Source: Brevundimonas sp. UBA4553
GTDB lineage: Bacteria; Pseudomonadota; Alphaproteobacteria; Caulobacterales; Caulobacteraceae
Length of the DNA: 64,000 nucleotides
Assembly: GCF_002387245.1 (NCBI RefSeq)
Contig: NZ_DGLD01000019.1
Location: forward strand, 372,001 to 436,000
Reading direction: 5' to 3'
The notes under the pieces were generated by a model, which saw only the letters and a program-made list of their open reading frames with translations, was not told the DNA's origin and ran no database searches. This document shows, one piece after another, positions 7,382-16,822 of this stretch. Within the stretch, counting starts at the first letter, position 1; each line of letters begins with the position of its first letter. A program made the translations under genes and the position numbers.

Positions 7382-8082
7382 CAGTTGATCGTTTCCTGCA
7401 TCTTCAAGAGGTTGGACACCGACTGGGGTCTCCAGGTGGAGCGGCGGGGCGTCAGCACGCCCCTCTCGTTGAGGCCCGACGCCAGTTGCGAAAGGCTATT
7501 GCAGCCCTCCGACCGCAAGGCTTCCACGATGGGCAGGAGATCGCGCGCGCGCTTTTGAGCGGCTTGGCCTCGCACAGTCGCGCTTTTTGCGGCCGCTTTT
7601 GCCGACGACTCGCCAATGCGAGGGTTGTTTCCCCCCAAGGGAAGGCCGCGATCACGTCGCGCCTGGAGGGCTGCACGGGTCCGTTCCGAAACCAACCGAG
7701 TCTCTTCTTCCGCCAAGAGGGCCATCAGTCGGACGGTGAGGCGGTTAGCGTTCGGGAGATCGACAGCGACGAAGTCCACGCCCGCTCGGTCAAGCTCCAT
7801 CAACAGGAGCGGATCACGGCTCAGCCGACAAAGGCGAGCAATGACCAAGACTGCATTGTGGACACGGCAAAGGCTGAGTGCGCGATCAAGTCCGTGCCTC
7901 TGCCCCGGCCGCCCGGAGGCGATCTCGGTTACTTCGTCCAGGAGAACCGCGTCATCCCCGATGAACCGGCGCACCGCGTCCTGCTGCGCTTCCAGACCCA
8001 GCCCCGAACGTCCTTGCCGGGTAGTGCTAACCCGGTAGAGGGCCACGTAGCGAGGCATCAAATGAGCATGAACGTTCGTCAT
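7381..8082 (-). CDS. Small serine recombinase (resolvase/invertase family)
   Basis: 233 residues. The catalytic domain carries the nucleophile in YRVSTTRQGRSGLGLEAQQ (Ser19 from ATG 8082, Ser11 from ATG 8058) and the R-x-x-R pair in LVIARLCRLSRD. The C-terminus is a helix-turn-helix of the usual form (LLPIVEALRSEGCNSLSQLA, then LNERGVLTPR). Neither start has a strong ribosome site. Its length matches the resolvase/invertase class, not the large phage integrases. It could resolve multimers of an excised circle or invert a segment. It shares a divergent promoter region with the Rep-like gene. Confidence 0.88.
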   Translation of the reverse strand: MTNVHAHLMPRYVALYRVSTTRQGRSGLGLEAQQDAVRRFIGDDAVLLDEVTEIASGRPGQRHGLDRALSLCRVHNAVLVIARLCRLSRDPLLLMELDRAGVDFVAVDLPNANRLTVRLMALLAEEETRLVSERTRAALQARRDRGLPLGGNNPRIGESSAKAAAKSATVRGQAAQKRARDLLPIVEALRSEGCNSLSQLASGLNERGVLTPRRSTWRPQSVSNLLKMQETIN

Positions 8083-8105
8083 GGCTAACTTGATAGTCTA
8101 AACGC

Positions 8106-8119
8106 ATTGCGTTCGCAAT
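8106..8119. promoter_or_regulatory. Palindrome in the recombinase / Rep-like divergent region
   Basis: ATTGCG-TT-CGCAAT is a perfect 14-bp palindrome lying 23 bp before the recombinase start and 41 bp before the Rep-like start. It is the best candidate for an operator of the ribbon-helix-helix protein or a crossover/res subsite of the serine recombinase. Choosing between these needs an experiment. Confidence 0.35.
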
Positions 8120-8160
8120 ACATTTGAGATGCATGCTTCGGGCGTCCGACTAAATATCGG

Positions 8161-9057
8161 ATGTCCAGCTACTTCACTAAGCTCAGGATCGAAGCCCAAC
8201 GCGGGACCCAAGAGTTGATTTCCGCCCTCGCGACGGGTCCCTCATCACCGCTTTTTTCGCGCCTCCGGAAATGCGGCACGAGCACAGAATACAAGAACTC
8301 CGTGGCGTGCGGTGCTGTCGCGTGCGCCAAGTGCCGGGAGACTTATGTCCGCAAACAGGTCGCGGCCGTCCAGGCCGCGTTGGCTGGTGCGAAAAACGAC
8401 GACTTGGTTATGGTCAGCATCGTTCTTGAGCTTGTGGGCTCTGTTACCGACATCGGCCCGAGTTTCGCATCGGCCAAGCGGAAGCTCAGAAACATCATCG
8501 AACAAAATCGCCGGTCGAAGGCCAGATGGTGTGATCTCCAGGCAGTGGGATGGATGGAGGTGGATGCCTTTGAACCGGAGAGGTTCGCTGATCTGCTGCC
8601 GCGCAAGAAGGCGCAGTTCGAAGCGATGGGCGTCCCTTACGCTGGAGACGGACCGGTATGGGTCACCACCCTGCACTGCATCGTCAGCTTAGCTAGCGTG
8701 GATCGACACGCCTTCGCTCGCGAGCTTGAGCGGGGCTGGTCGATCCCTACCCAGGTTCACATCCGGCCGTTTGACGGTGAGCGAACCGTTTCGGACAACA
8801 TCAACAGCGTAGTCCGCTATTCGCTGAAACACAGCAGCGTCTCCAACGCCCACGTGACCGGCCCTGAGCCTTGGAATATCGTTTGGAGGAAAGCCTATTA
8901 CGAATATTTGAACGATTGGTCCCGCTCATTCCAAAGCGTAAGGTTGTGGATTAGACCGCGCAGTTGTCAGATTCAAAGACATGAACCGAAACAACGTGAA
9001 ATGTGTGATGAAGAATCTATAGAGCGATATATTGAGCCTATGCCAATACTGTTCTGA
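8161..9057 (+). CDS. Rep-like protein with N-terminal zinc-finger cysteines
   Basis: 298 residues. Cysteines at about residues 38-58 (KCGTSTEYKNS, then ACGAVACAKC) look like a zinc finger of the kind found at the start of some rolling-circle Rep proteins. VWVTTLHCIVSL is where an HUH motif would stand, but only one His is present. SVVRYSLKHSS resembles the Tyr motif (Y-x-x-K). The protein may be a diverged replication initiator or relaxase-like protein that has lost a metal ligand. This is weak family recognition, and a different DNA-binding role is possible. The last 120 bases are A/T-rich relative to the neighbours, a sign of transfer. Confidence 0.4.
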   Translation: MSSYFTKLRIEAQRGTQELISALATGPSSPLFSRLRKCGTSTEYKNSVACGAVACAKCRETYVRKQVAAVQAALAGAKNDDLVMVSIVLELVGSVTDIGPSFASAKRKLRNIIEQNRRSKARWCDLQAVGWMEVDAFEPERFADLLPRKKAQFEAMGVPYAGDGPVWVTTLHCIVSLASVDRHAFARELERGWSIPTQVHIRPFDGERTVSDNINSVVRYSLKHSSVSNAHVTGPEPWNIVWRKAYYEYLNDWSRSFQSVRLWIRPRSCQIQRHEPKQREMCDEESIERYIEPMPILF

Positions 9058-9101
9058 TAGACTGATTTATCACTTTCGATGACCTATATATACAGTGGCG
9101 G

Positions 9102-9356
9102 TCAGCAAAATCTTAGCTTGAAGTGAACGGCGTCCACCGCTGATACGAACCCGAAACCCCACTTGTCCCGAAGGGGTGTGGACCAGCGACAGGACGGAGC
9201 CGTAGTCTCGCTCTGGAGCCAATCGAACATTTCGAAGAGTTGCAGCCGGTCGGTTGGGTCATCGCAGCCGATAGTGATTACGACGTGATGCTTGGCGGCA
9301 GCCGGTGAGGGGGTGGCCGGTCGAGAGAGGCGAGACAAATCTAAAGGAGGACGCAT
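9102..9356 (-). CDS. Small hypothetical protein
   Basis: 84 residues beginning MRPPLDLSRLSRPATP and ending with WGFGFVSAVDAVHFKLRF. That ending is the pattern of a compact alpha/beta protein whose last strand carries a conserved FKLR. No known function. It lies 96 bp downstream of the 362-residue gene on the same strand and is probably co-transcribed with it. Confidence 0.5.
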   Translation of the reverse strand: MRPPLDLSRLSRPATPSPAAAKHHVVITIGCDDPTDRLQLFEMFDWLQSETTAPSCRWSTPLRDKWGFGFVSAVDAVHFKLRFC

Positions 9357-9452
9357 TCCCTATTTAGGTGCGCGTTGGAAGGACCAGAGGTTTGACTGGC
9401 ATGGTTCCCGCTAAGGCATCTTGCGCGTCGCGGCGGAGGTAGACGCGCCCCG

Positions 9453-10541
9453 TCAGTGGCCCATCCCAGGCAGGTCGAAGTCGAGGTCGTCCAGTGCATG
9501 AAAGACCCCTTCGAGTTCGCGCGGCGGCTTGCATGGGAGAAAGCAGAGGACGCCTTGGCCGCTCACTCGCTCCTTCACACGTCGGGCAGTTTCCATTGAA
9601 ACCGGCATATTGGCCCGACCGTGGATGCCAGTGAGCAGCCAACCGCCATCGGTTTGAGTGAGGACGATAATTACGCTGAGGTCGCCGATCGCAAGATAGG
9701 CCGTGGCTCCAAGAGCGATCGCGTTCACGTGCCCCGCAAGACAGTTCTGCCACTCCCTTCCCATGGCCCGAGCAATGGAGGGAACGATGCGTTGAATCCC
9801 CGGATCGTGGTCCAGCCCAATCCCCAGAGGGGGCAGCACGTCTGCTTTGGCGAACCAACCTCGCACCCAGTTGCTTGCGCGGAAATGGGGAGCATCCTCG
9901 ATTGATTGCCGGAGCGCAGCGTCGGTAGCCATCGAGCATGCCTGACGGATAATCGGCAGCCGCGTGTTCAGCTTGTGAGCCTCCGTAGCAGTCCTGACCG
10001 CCATCGCGGTCTTGGGCGACAGAATGCCGATGTCCAAAATTTCTACCGCCTGGATGAGTTCGTCATCGAGCCGCGCATCGACGCCCTCAAGCACTCGCCG
10101 CCGCGCCCGTTGCTCGGGCTCCTGGGACGTCAGGAGCGCATACAGCCGACCGTAGGCGTCAGATGTGTTGAGGAGGCTGCTCCCGATCTTCTTGAGGATG
10201 GCGGGGAGGCTTGGCGGGGCATCAGGATAAGCGGCTTCGATGATGCGGGTCGGCTTCATCGCGATGAAGGCGTCGGCGATCTGAACGACAGTGTGTCTAT
10301 CAGCGACGTCCCCATTTGCCCGGAGCAGGAAGCCCTCAGGAGAACTAATGACACCGGACGAGAGGGCTGCTGCCACCGCGTTCCGCCAGATAGGTGATGC
10401 TCGTGTCGCGACCGCCAGGATGCCCGGCCGAAACTCCTCCAGCTTCATCATTTCGACCAGGAACCAGCCGCTCAGCGGATGGAACCAGCCGACGCCTGGA
10501 CGTGCTTGTGCGGCACCGTAACGTTCGAGAAAGGGGGTCAT
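9453..10541 (-). CDS. Hypothetical protein, possible PcfJ-like C-terminal region
   Basis: 362 residues starting at ATG 10541, with AAAGG just upstream as ribosome site. The N-terminal 230 residues are helical and match nothing I know. The C-terminal third (about 255-335: GREWQNCLAGHVNAIAL, then GGWLLTGIHGRANMPVS) follows the spacing of the PcfJ-like domain (conserved Cys, later a G-W strand and G-x-x-N) seen on mobile plasmids. That resemblance is faint and from memory. No membrane segment. It is flanked by the restriction-modification gene upstream (236 bp gap) and the 84-residue gene downstream. Confidence 0.5.
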   Translation of the reverse strand: MTPFLERYGAAQARPGVGWFHPLSGWFLVEMMKLEEFRPGILAVATRASPIWRNAVAAALSSGVISSPEGFLLRANGDVADRHTVVQIADAFIAMKPTRIIEAAYPDAPPSLPAILKKIGSSLLNTSDAYGRLYALLTSQEPEQRARRRVLEGVDARLDDELIQAVEILDIGILSPKTAMAVRTATEAHKLNTRLPIIRQACSMATDAALRQSIEDAPHFRASNWVRGWFAKADVLPPLGIGLDHDPGIQRIVPSIARAMGREWQNCLAGHVNAIALGATAYLAIGDLSVIIVLTQTDGGWLLTGIHGRANMPVSMETARRVKERVSGQGVLCFLPCKPPRELEGVFHALDDLDFDLPGMGH

Positions 10542-10776
10542 GCTCGCCTTTTGATCGAGAGAAAGGCGAGAGCACTGCGCTCAGCCGCCTGGAAATCTCT
10601 CGGGTAAGGGCTGTGTGACCATGTGCTCAGATTCGCACACGGGGGCGTCTGAACTCAAGAACTTTCGACCACGTCGCGACCGGCGCGGAAGCATTCGCGA
10701 TTTGCCAGGGAGTTAGGCCGCCCCGGCCCAAACGGCGGCGGCCTTCGCTCGGACAAGTGGCCTCTAGAACGACCCG

Positions 10777-13700
10777 TCAGTGAGTGGTTGAGGCCGCCGC
10801 GTCGGGTTCAGGCATGATGTCGAGCGCAGGAAGACTGCGGACGATCTTCATAGTCTCAAGGCTGACCGTGATGACCCGCTGGAAGAGTTCGAGAGGGTAG
10901 GCCGGGTTGCCGACCGTCTCGATGGCGTAGCGGTTGGCGTCGTTGACGATGCCGCTGTCCTTGTCGGTCTTCACGACCTGACGCTCCATCACCCATTCCA
11001 GGGCGGGCTTTCCGTTGACCACGTAGCCGTAGGCTTCGAGCGGGATGTTCGTCATCGTGATGCGCGGGTTGTAGATCACCGTGCTCTTGTCGAGGTTCGG
11101 ACGTTTGCCGCCGAACTTCATCTTCTCGACCCGATAGAAGGCTTCGGGATCATTGACGACGGCGAGTGACAGATCGCCCTCTCTGATGGTGACTGGATAC
11201 GGGGTGGCAGTTTCATAGCCCACGTGAAGTTCCGCCAACCGTCGTCCGGCGGCGGCGAAGGAGCAAAACGAAGCAGCAGTCCTTACCAGTGGGATGCGGG
11301 GGAGTTCCTTGGACAGGTTATCTGCGTATTGCTCTCGGTAATCCTCAGAGTGAAGAACCCCGTAGACGTAATAGAATATCTCTTCCTCACTGGTGTTTTC
11401 ATCGGGATATGCGAGCGCGAATTTGCTCACCGTTGAGGCGGTTATTGCGTATCTCCGAGATGGAGATGGCGTTGCACACTCAATGTCGCCTGCTCCAAAG
11501 AGGTCGTCACGGGGCGAAGGCTTGGAGTTGTATGTGTAGAGAGGAAAGTTCTGACCATTATAGTGGGTTTTGAACTCGGGCGGCGCGTCGATCATAAGCG
11601 CGGAAAATGCAACGCTTTCCCCAGCCCCGCTGACGCAAATCACCCGATTTTCCGCTTTGGAGTCAGGGAACATGGCCGGAATTCTGAAAACATACTCGTT
11701 CAGCTTACGATCAGCGTAGGACCATTGCTTTGTGAAGGGCCGATATGCTGCGACCCGAAGATGGGCTTCATTGAACTCAATGGATGCCCCCTTACCGACC
11801 GATCCCTTGAGGGCACGGCTCCAGCTAATCTGGGTGGAATCGCTGGTCACAAAAGAATCGACAAACGCGTCTCGCGCCTTCGCATTCTCAAAGCGGCGGC
11901 CGAGCGATGCGAACCGGTCAAGCTCTCGCTTGAAGGCTTCAATCATCTTCGAGACATTATGCAGCAAGGCAGGACGGGATGAGTTGAAAACCCACGCATC
12001 TCGGGCCGATTGCATGCCTTGTGAAAAAGTCGCGAAAATCGGGTCGGACGCTATATCCGACTTGTCTCCCATTGGGATGAAATCGGCAAAGCTATTATCT
12101 CGTTGATTGATCCAATCGCCGTCCTCGTTAGGAAGAATCGGGGTCCAACCGTCGCGTTCTGAAACGCCCCCGATTGAACGCATCGCGGTCAGCGCGTTGA
12201 GCTTCTGTTCGCGACTGAGATAGTCCCCGACATCGTGAAAATGTATCGCTCCCCGCGTCGTGGACGCCGGATTCTTCACAAGAATGAGGATCACAACAGG
12301 TTGGCGGCTGCCCTGCCCGAACACGTTGTCTCGTTCACGCCGACGAGCTTCGCCCTGCGTTCGAGCGTTTCCCCGCAAATGGAATACGTATAGGTCGGAG
12401 AACTCGTCAGCGATGCTCTTTCGAAGGCCGTCCATCGCGTTGCCTTCCAGCCACCCGCCGTCTGTTACATAGGCAAGAACGCCTCCAGCTTCGCCCATGC
12501 GATCAGTCCCCCACCGGATCGCTCGGATGTAGCTGTTGTAGAGTGAGTTCTTGTTGGTCGCTGATGAGCGGGCCGCATAGGTTTCTCGAATTCTTAAATC
12601 GAGACCTGGGTAGCTCACGTTTGCCGCGTTGTCGTTCTGCTTTTTCTGACCTGCGGAGTAGGGCGGATTTCCAATAATTACCTTAAGCGGCAATGACTTC
12701 TGTCGAGTTCGGCGGTTGCCATTGTCCTCCATCATGCCGGAAACCAGATCGTCCTTCTCCCAAAGCTGGAAGGTGTCGGTCAGGCAAATTCCGCCGAAGG
12801 GCTCGTATTCGCTTTCAGTGAGCGCGCTGTAGACCGCCTCAATGTTGATTGCGGCGATGTAGTAGGCGAGCAGGACAATTTCGTTGGCGTGGATTTCCCC
12901 CTGGTATTTCCGCCGTAACTCCTCAGGCGCGATCAGGCCGGATTGCAGAAGGCGGGTGATGAACGTGCCAGTGCCGGTGAAGGGGTCGATAATGTGGACG
13001 CCCTCGCTGCCCAAGTTCTGATTGAACTTGGAGCGGAGCACTTCGTCCACTGACCGGATGATGAAATCGACGATCTCGACGGGGGTGTAGACGATGCCGA
13101 GCTTCTCCGTCATGCGAGGGAACGCCTTGCGGAAGAACTTGTCGTAAAGCTCCACGATGATCCGCTGCTTGGCCTCGGCTGAATCTATCCCGGCGGCGCG
13201 GCGGCGAACGCTGTCGTAGAAGTTCTGTAGGGCCCCGGCCTCCTTCTCCAGGTTTTGCTCCTGGAGGACGTCGAGGACGGATTGCATCGCCACCGACACG
13301 GGATTGTTCCGGGCGAAACTGTGGTCCTCGAACAGGGCCTCGAAGACCGGCTTGGTGATGATGTGCTGGGCCAGCATCTCGATGGCCTCAGCCTCCGAGA
13401 TGGAATCGTTCAGGTCGTCTCTGATCTCGGCCAAAAAGCTCTCGAACGCGTCGCGCTCCTTCGAACCTTCCTTGGCTACCGTGGTGGTGATGCGGGTGAT
13501 GTGGGTCTGGGCGATCTTGGCGATGTCCGTCGCCCAGTCCTCCCAGTAGTCCCGCTTGCCGCACTTCTTGACGATCTTGGCCATGATCGCCCTGGCGAAC
13601 TCATCGAAGACGAACTCAGTCTGAATGTCCGAGACACCTCTCAACGGTGCATCGCCAGCCTCGTCATCATCGGCCGCGCTGCCCTGGCCGATGTTCGCCT

Positions 13701-15714
13701 TGCCCTTGGCTGCCCCGGCCTTGGTGGGGAGCTTGTTGGTGACGGCGACAACCTCGATGTGGTCGCTGACGTCCACGCCAAGGCCCATCTTGTTGATGGT
13801 GGAGTCGAACCGCTCATCGTGTGAGCGAAGAGCGTTCAGAATGTCCCAGACGACCCGATAGCGTTCGTTGTCCTTGAGGGCCTCCTCGGGCGTCATTCCG
13901 GCCGGAACGCCTATGGGCAGGATGATGTAGCCCATCCGTTTGCCCTCGGCCCGACGCATCACCCGGCCGACAGACTGCACGACGTCGATCTGGGATTTGC
14001 GCGGATGCATGAACAGGATGGCGTCGAGAGCAGGGACATCCACGCCTTCCGAGAGGCATCGCGCATTGGTCAGGATGCGGCAGACTTCGCCGCCCGTGTC
14101 TTCCTTGAGCCATTCGAGGGCGCGGGTCCGTTCCTTGGCATTATAGGTGCCATCGACGTGCTGGAGTTCGCAGCCCAGCGGCGCGCGCCCGGCCTCCGTC
14201 TCTTGGCCCTCTTCGGAGGCGAGGTAGTCCCTGATGACGGCCGCGAACTCGTCCTTGATGAGCTTCGAACTGGCGATGTCCTTGCAGAAGGCCAGAGCCC
14301 GCTGCATCGGCTCCGGGTCGGCGGCCACGTCGTCGCTGAGACCGTTCTTCGTCAGGGCCTTGTAACAGCCGATGATCTTGGTCGCGTCGTCGAGCTTCAA
14401 CTCGCTCGATCCGTCAGCCAGCCGACGCTGCATACTGGAACTGACCATGGCCTCATCGACGGCAAGGACGATCACCTTGTAGTCGGTCAGAAGCTGGTTC
14501 TCGACAGCCCAGCCGAAGCCACGCGCAAACAGGGTCGGGCCGAACATCGACTCGTCATCCATCGAGCAAAGTTCGACGCTGGCCTCGGCAGCCCTGGTCT
14601 GCACACTGTCGCCGAACACACGAGGCGTCGCGGTCATGTAGACCCGCTTCTTGCCTTGGATGAACGACTGGTCGTGCACCTTGATGAAGTTGCTGTCCTC
14701 TTGGCCGGGGAAGCTCGCGCCAGTCGTCCTGTGCGCCTCATCGCAGATGATGAGGTCGAACTCAGCCATGCCGTGCTGGGACTGTGCGGCGGCGACAACT
14801 GGTAGCGACTGGTAGGTGGCGAACACCGCCGTCATTCGGTCCGGTGCGGCCTTGGCGACCTTCGCCGCCAGCTTTGCCGCGTTGGTCGTAGCTGGATAGT
14901 CGAGGTCGTGGGCCTCGACCTCGGCGACATCATCGCTGTTCTTGCGACGCTTACCGACTTGGGCGTCCGAGCAGACCGCGAACGACGCCAGCGGAGTTGC
15001 GGAGTCGATCGTCCATTCGCGGATCGTTTGGGACATCAGCGACAGCGACGGCACCAGGAAGAGAACCGACTTCCCCCTGCCGACCATGGCCTCGGCGATT
15101 TTGAGCCCGGTGAAAGTCTTCCCGGTTCCGCAAGCCATGATGAGCTTGCCGCGATCCGCCTCAGCCAACCCGTCACGAACGCAGTCGAGGGCCTCTTGCT
15201 GGTGCGGCCGAAGCTGCTTCTTGGGCGCGACCTCGATCTTCTCCTCGTGGAGATAGGCCGCCCAGTTGATGGGACTGTCGGACAGGCGGTCGAGACCGAT
15301 CCGGGTCGTGGGAATCTGCTGGCCGTCGAGGGCCTCTTCCGCGTGCCCGCTCCAAGGGGCATCCGTGGTGTCGATGATGAGCCGCCGGACGAACGGGTTC
15401 TTGCCCGATGCCGTGAAGAAGCTGTCGATGTCCGCCTTCGCGATCCGGTGCCCTTCGCGATAGAACTTGCACTGGATCGCGCAGTAGCCACCGTCATCCC
15501 TGAGCTTGGCCACGGCGTCGATGCCGGTGTCGCGCCCATCCACGCCGTTGGTTTTCGCCCAGTCGGAGAACAGCCAAGCGTCCTCGTATTCCTGGGCCAT
15601 ACCGGGGTCGTTCTTGATGAAATCGACCGCGATCCGCTCGAAGTAGCTGCCCTTCTCACGCTCGCTCTTGGCCGCGTCGCGGAAGGATTTCAGGAGGGCG
15701 CGGAAGTCGGACAT
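10777..15714 (-). CDS. Type ISP restriction-modification enzyme (nuclease-helicase-methylase-specificity in one chain)
   Basis: 1645 residues. Order of domains: Mrr-like nuclease (GRDTGID, then CAIQCKFYRE near residue 83), SF2 helicase (Walker A ACGTGKTF near 195; CDEAHRT near 320; MTATPRV; QSVGRVMRR), helical coupler, N6-adenine methylase (motif I IDPFTGTGTF near 910; motif IV GNPPYSAG near 1016), and a C-terminal target recognition domain (about 1150-1500). This is the architecture of LlaGI/LlaBIII-type Type ISP enzymes, which methylate one strand of an asymmetric site and cut DNA after head-to-head translocation. The length fits (about 1,570-1,650). All catalytic motifs appear intact. The DNA at about 11270-12700, covering the recognition domain, is visibly A/T-richer than the rest, suggesting a swapped specificity module. 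No separate specificity gene is needed. Confidence 0.92.
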   Translation of the reverse strand: MSDFRALLKSFRDAAKSEREKGSYFERIAVDFIKNDPGMAQEYEDAWLFSDWAKTNGVDGRDTGIDAVAKLRDDGGYCAIQCKFYREGHRIAKADIDSFFTASGKNPFVRRLIIDTTDAPWSGHAEEALDGQQIPTTRIGLDRLSDSPINWAAYLHEEKIEVAPKKQLRPHQQEALDCVRDGLAEADRGKLIMACGTGKTFTGLKIAEAMVGRGKSVLFLVPSLSLMSQTIREWTIDSATPLASFAVCSDAQVGKRRKNSDDVAEVEAHDLDYPATTNAAKLAAKVAKAAPDRMTAVFATYQSLPVVAAAQSQHGMAEFDLIICDEAHRTTGASFPGQEDSNFIKVHDQSFIQGKKRVYMTATPRVFGDSVQTRAAEASVELCSMDDESMFGPTLFARGFGWAVENQLLTDYKVIVLAVDEAMVSSSMQRRLADGSSELKLDDATKIIGCYKALTKNGLSDDVAADPEPMQRALAFCKDIASSKLIKDEFAAVIRDYLASEEGQETEAGRAPLGCELQHVDGTYNAKERTRALEWLKEDTGGEVCRILTNARCLSEGVDVPALDAILFMHPRKSQIDVVQSVGRVMRRAEGKRMGYIILPIGVPAGMTPEEALKDNERYRVVWDILNALRSHDERFDSTINKMGLGVDVSDHIEVVAVTNKLPTKAGAAKGKANIGQGSAADDDEAGDAPLRGVSDIQTEFVFDEFARAIMAKIVKKCGKRDYWEDWATDIAKIAQTHITRITTTVAKEGSKERDAFESFLAEIRDDLNDSISEAEAIEMLAQHIITKPVFEALFEDHSFARNNPVSVAMQSVLDVLQEQNLEKEAGALQNFYDSVRRRAAGIDSAEAKQRIIVELYDKFFRKAFPRMTEKLGIVYTPVEIVDFIIRSVDEVLRSKFNQNLGSEGVHIIDPFTGTGTFITRLLQSGLIAPEELRRKYQGEIHANEIVLLAYYIAAINIEAVYSALTESEYEPFGGICLTDTFQLWEKDDLVSGMMEDNGNRRTRQKSLPLKVIIGNPPYSAGQKKQNDNAANVSYPGLDLRIRETYAARSSATNKNSLYNSYIRAIRWGTDRMGEAGGVLAYVTDGGWLEGNAMDGLRKSIADEFSDLYVFHLRGNARTQGEARRRERDNVFGQGSRQPVVILILVKNPASTTRGAIHFHDVGDYLSREQKLNALTAMRSIGGVSERDGWTPILPNEDGDWINQRDNSFADFIPMGDKSDIASDPIFATFSQGMQSARDAWVFNSSRPALLHNVSKMIEAFKRELDRFASLGRRFENAKARDAFVDSFVTSDSTQISWSRALKGSVGKGASIEFNEAHLRVAAYRPFTKQWSYADRKLNEYVFRIPAMFPDSKAENRVICVSGAGESVAFSALMIDAPPEFKTHYNGQNFPLYTYNSKPSPRDDLFGAGDIECATPSPSRRYAITASTVSKFALAYPDENTSEEEIFYYVYGVLHSEDYREQYADNLSKELPRIPLVRTAASFCSFAAAGRRLAELHVGYETATPYPVTIREGDLSLAVVNDPEAFYRVEKMKFGGKRPNLDKSTVIYNPRITMTNIPLEAYGYVVNGKPALEWVMERQVVKTDKDSGIVNDANRYAIETVGNPAYPLELFQRVITVSLETMKIVRSLPALDIMPEPDAAASTTH

Positions 15715-15877
15715 ACGGTGTCACCAGATCGTAGGCGGTAGGCGCGGCTATCGCCGCACGGGGTCGCTCTCACGATGAGTGTGGACGCCCCCGGCTACCG
15801 TGGCGTGCGTTGGCAAAAATGGGAAGGCAATAGACTCGCTGACCGAGCGCGGCTGGCGTCGTGGGGAAGTCAGCGGC

Positions 15878-16822
15878 TTACCTATCCCCGCCCTGGACGG
15901 TCCGATAGAGCGACACCAGCCGCCGCGTCTCGGCCAGTGCATCCCTGAGGTCGGGGGAGGGCGAAGCTCGGCAATCGTCGAGACGCTTGGCTGCTGCATA
16001 TAGCTGTTCCCGAAGGGCGACCCGATCGGACGCTGGAATTTCACAGCCCGCCATCATCTTTTCAGATGCGAGATTGTTGAGGGCTGATGGATGGCCTCCT
16101 TCTGCGGCAAGGCACATCCAGTGCATTCCGCCGCGCCAGTTCGCTCGGGAGAATTGGGATGGGGAGCTTACAAAACTCCGCGCGCGCCCGAATGACTGGA
16201 GCCAGCCCACCATGTTCTGATCCGAATGCGAGCCCCGTAAGGCGGCAATCCAAGTCTGAACGTCGGCGAGTTCACTACAATCAAGATAGGCATCCACCTC
16301 GATCGGCTCCAAGTCGGAGAGCGTGGTGAAGTCCACAATGCCGATCCGCTCGGGTTTCGGCCGAACGAAGGCCGGTAAACCTGCCTGAGCGATCACTGCG
16401 CTGGCGATGCCGAGACGGATCGCGGACGCTTGGCCATCTGGCCTGCCGACAACAATCGTGTGCCCATCTTCGGATTCCACCGTCCAAATCTCGAATGCGA
16501 CCCAGCTATCGTCGGACTCTGATTGAGGGGTGCCAGCAGCAGAGGCGAGAATCTCAGTCTTTGCGCGTCCAGCCCTGGAACGGTTTTGATCCATGCAAGG
16601 GTGCTTCGGCCAAGGCCAACCCAAGGCATCGAAATAGACCGCGCCGCCATTGTCGGACCGAAAAAAAAAGACGCTTTCGCCACACACAGGACAGCGAGCG
16701 TTCGGGTTGATGAAACTTATCCGCTGCTCCGAAGCAGGCTCCTGTGGGGTCGGCAGCCCGTAGGAAACTCCACCCCAGCCGCAGTTGCAGCGGGACGAGT
16801 GGTTCCAAGCGTTGCAAGCCAA
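15878..16822 (-). CDS. Zinc-ribbon protein with a Sel1-like C-terminal segment
   Basis: 314 residues. I chose TTG 16822 because GGGGAGG lies six bases upstream. Cysteines cluster in the first 75 residues: CNCGWGG, then CPVCGESVFFFRSDNGG, then WPWPKHPC. This looks like a metal-binding module that I have seen in unannotated proteins of defence-rich islands. The middle is an unassigned alpha/beta region. The stretch AAEGGHPSALNNLASEKM near the end resembles a single Sel1/TPR-type repeat. It is transcribed toward the Type ISP gene 163 bp downstream and could share its transcript. The function is unknown. Confidence 0.55.
   Translation of the reverse strand: MACNAWNHSSRCNCGWGGVSYGLPTPQEPASEQRISFINPNARCPVCGESVFFFRSDNGGAVYFDALGWPWPKHPCMDQNRSRAGRAKTEILASAAGTPQSESDDSWVAFEIWTVESEDGHTIVVGRPDGQASAIRLGIASAVIAQAGLPAFVRPKPERIGIVDFTTLSDLEPIEVDAYLDCSELADVQTWIAALRGSHSDQNMVGWLQSFGRARSFVSSPSQFSRANWRGGMHWMCLAAEGGHPSALNNLASEKMMAGCEIPASDRVALREQLYAAAKRLDDCRASPSPDLRDALAETRRLVSLYRTVQGGDR

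Noticed and set aside
14005..15741. Long plus-strand frames inside the Type ISP gene
   Set aside because: The opposite strand encodes intact nuclease, helicase and methylase motifs across the same region.
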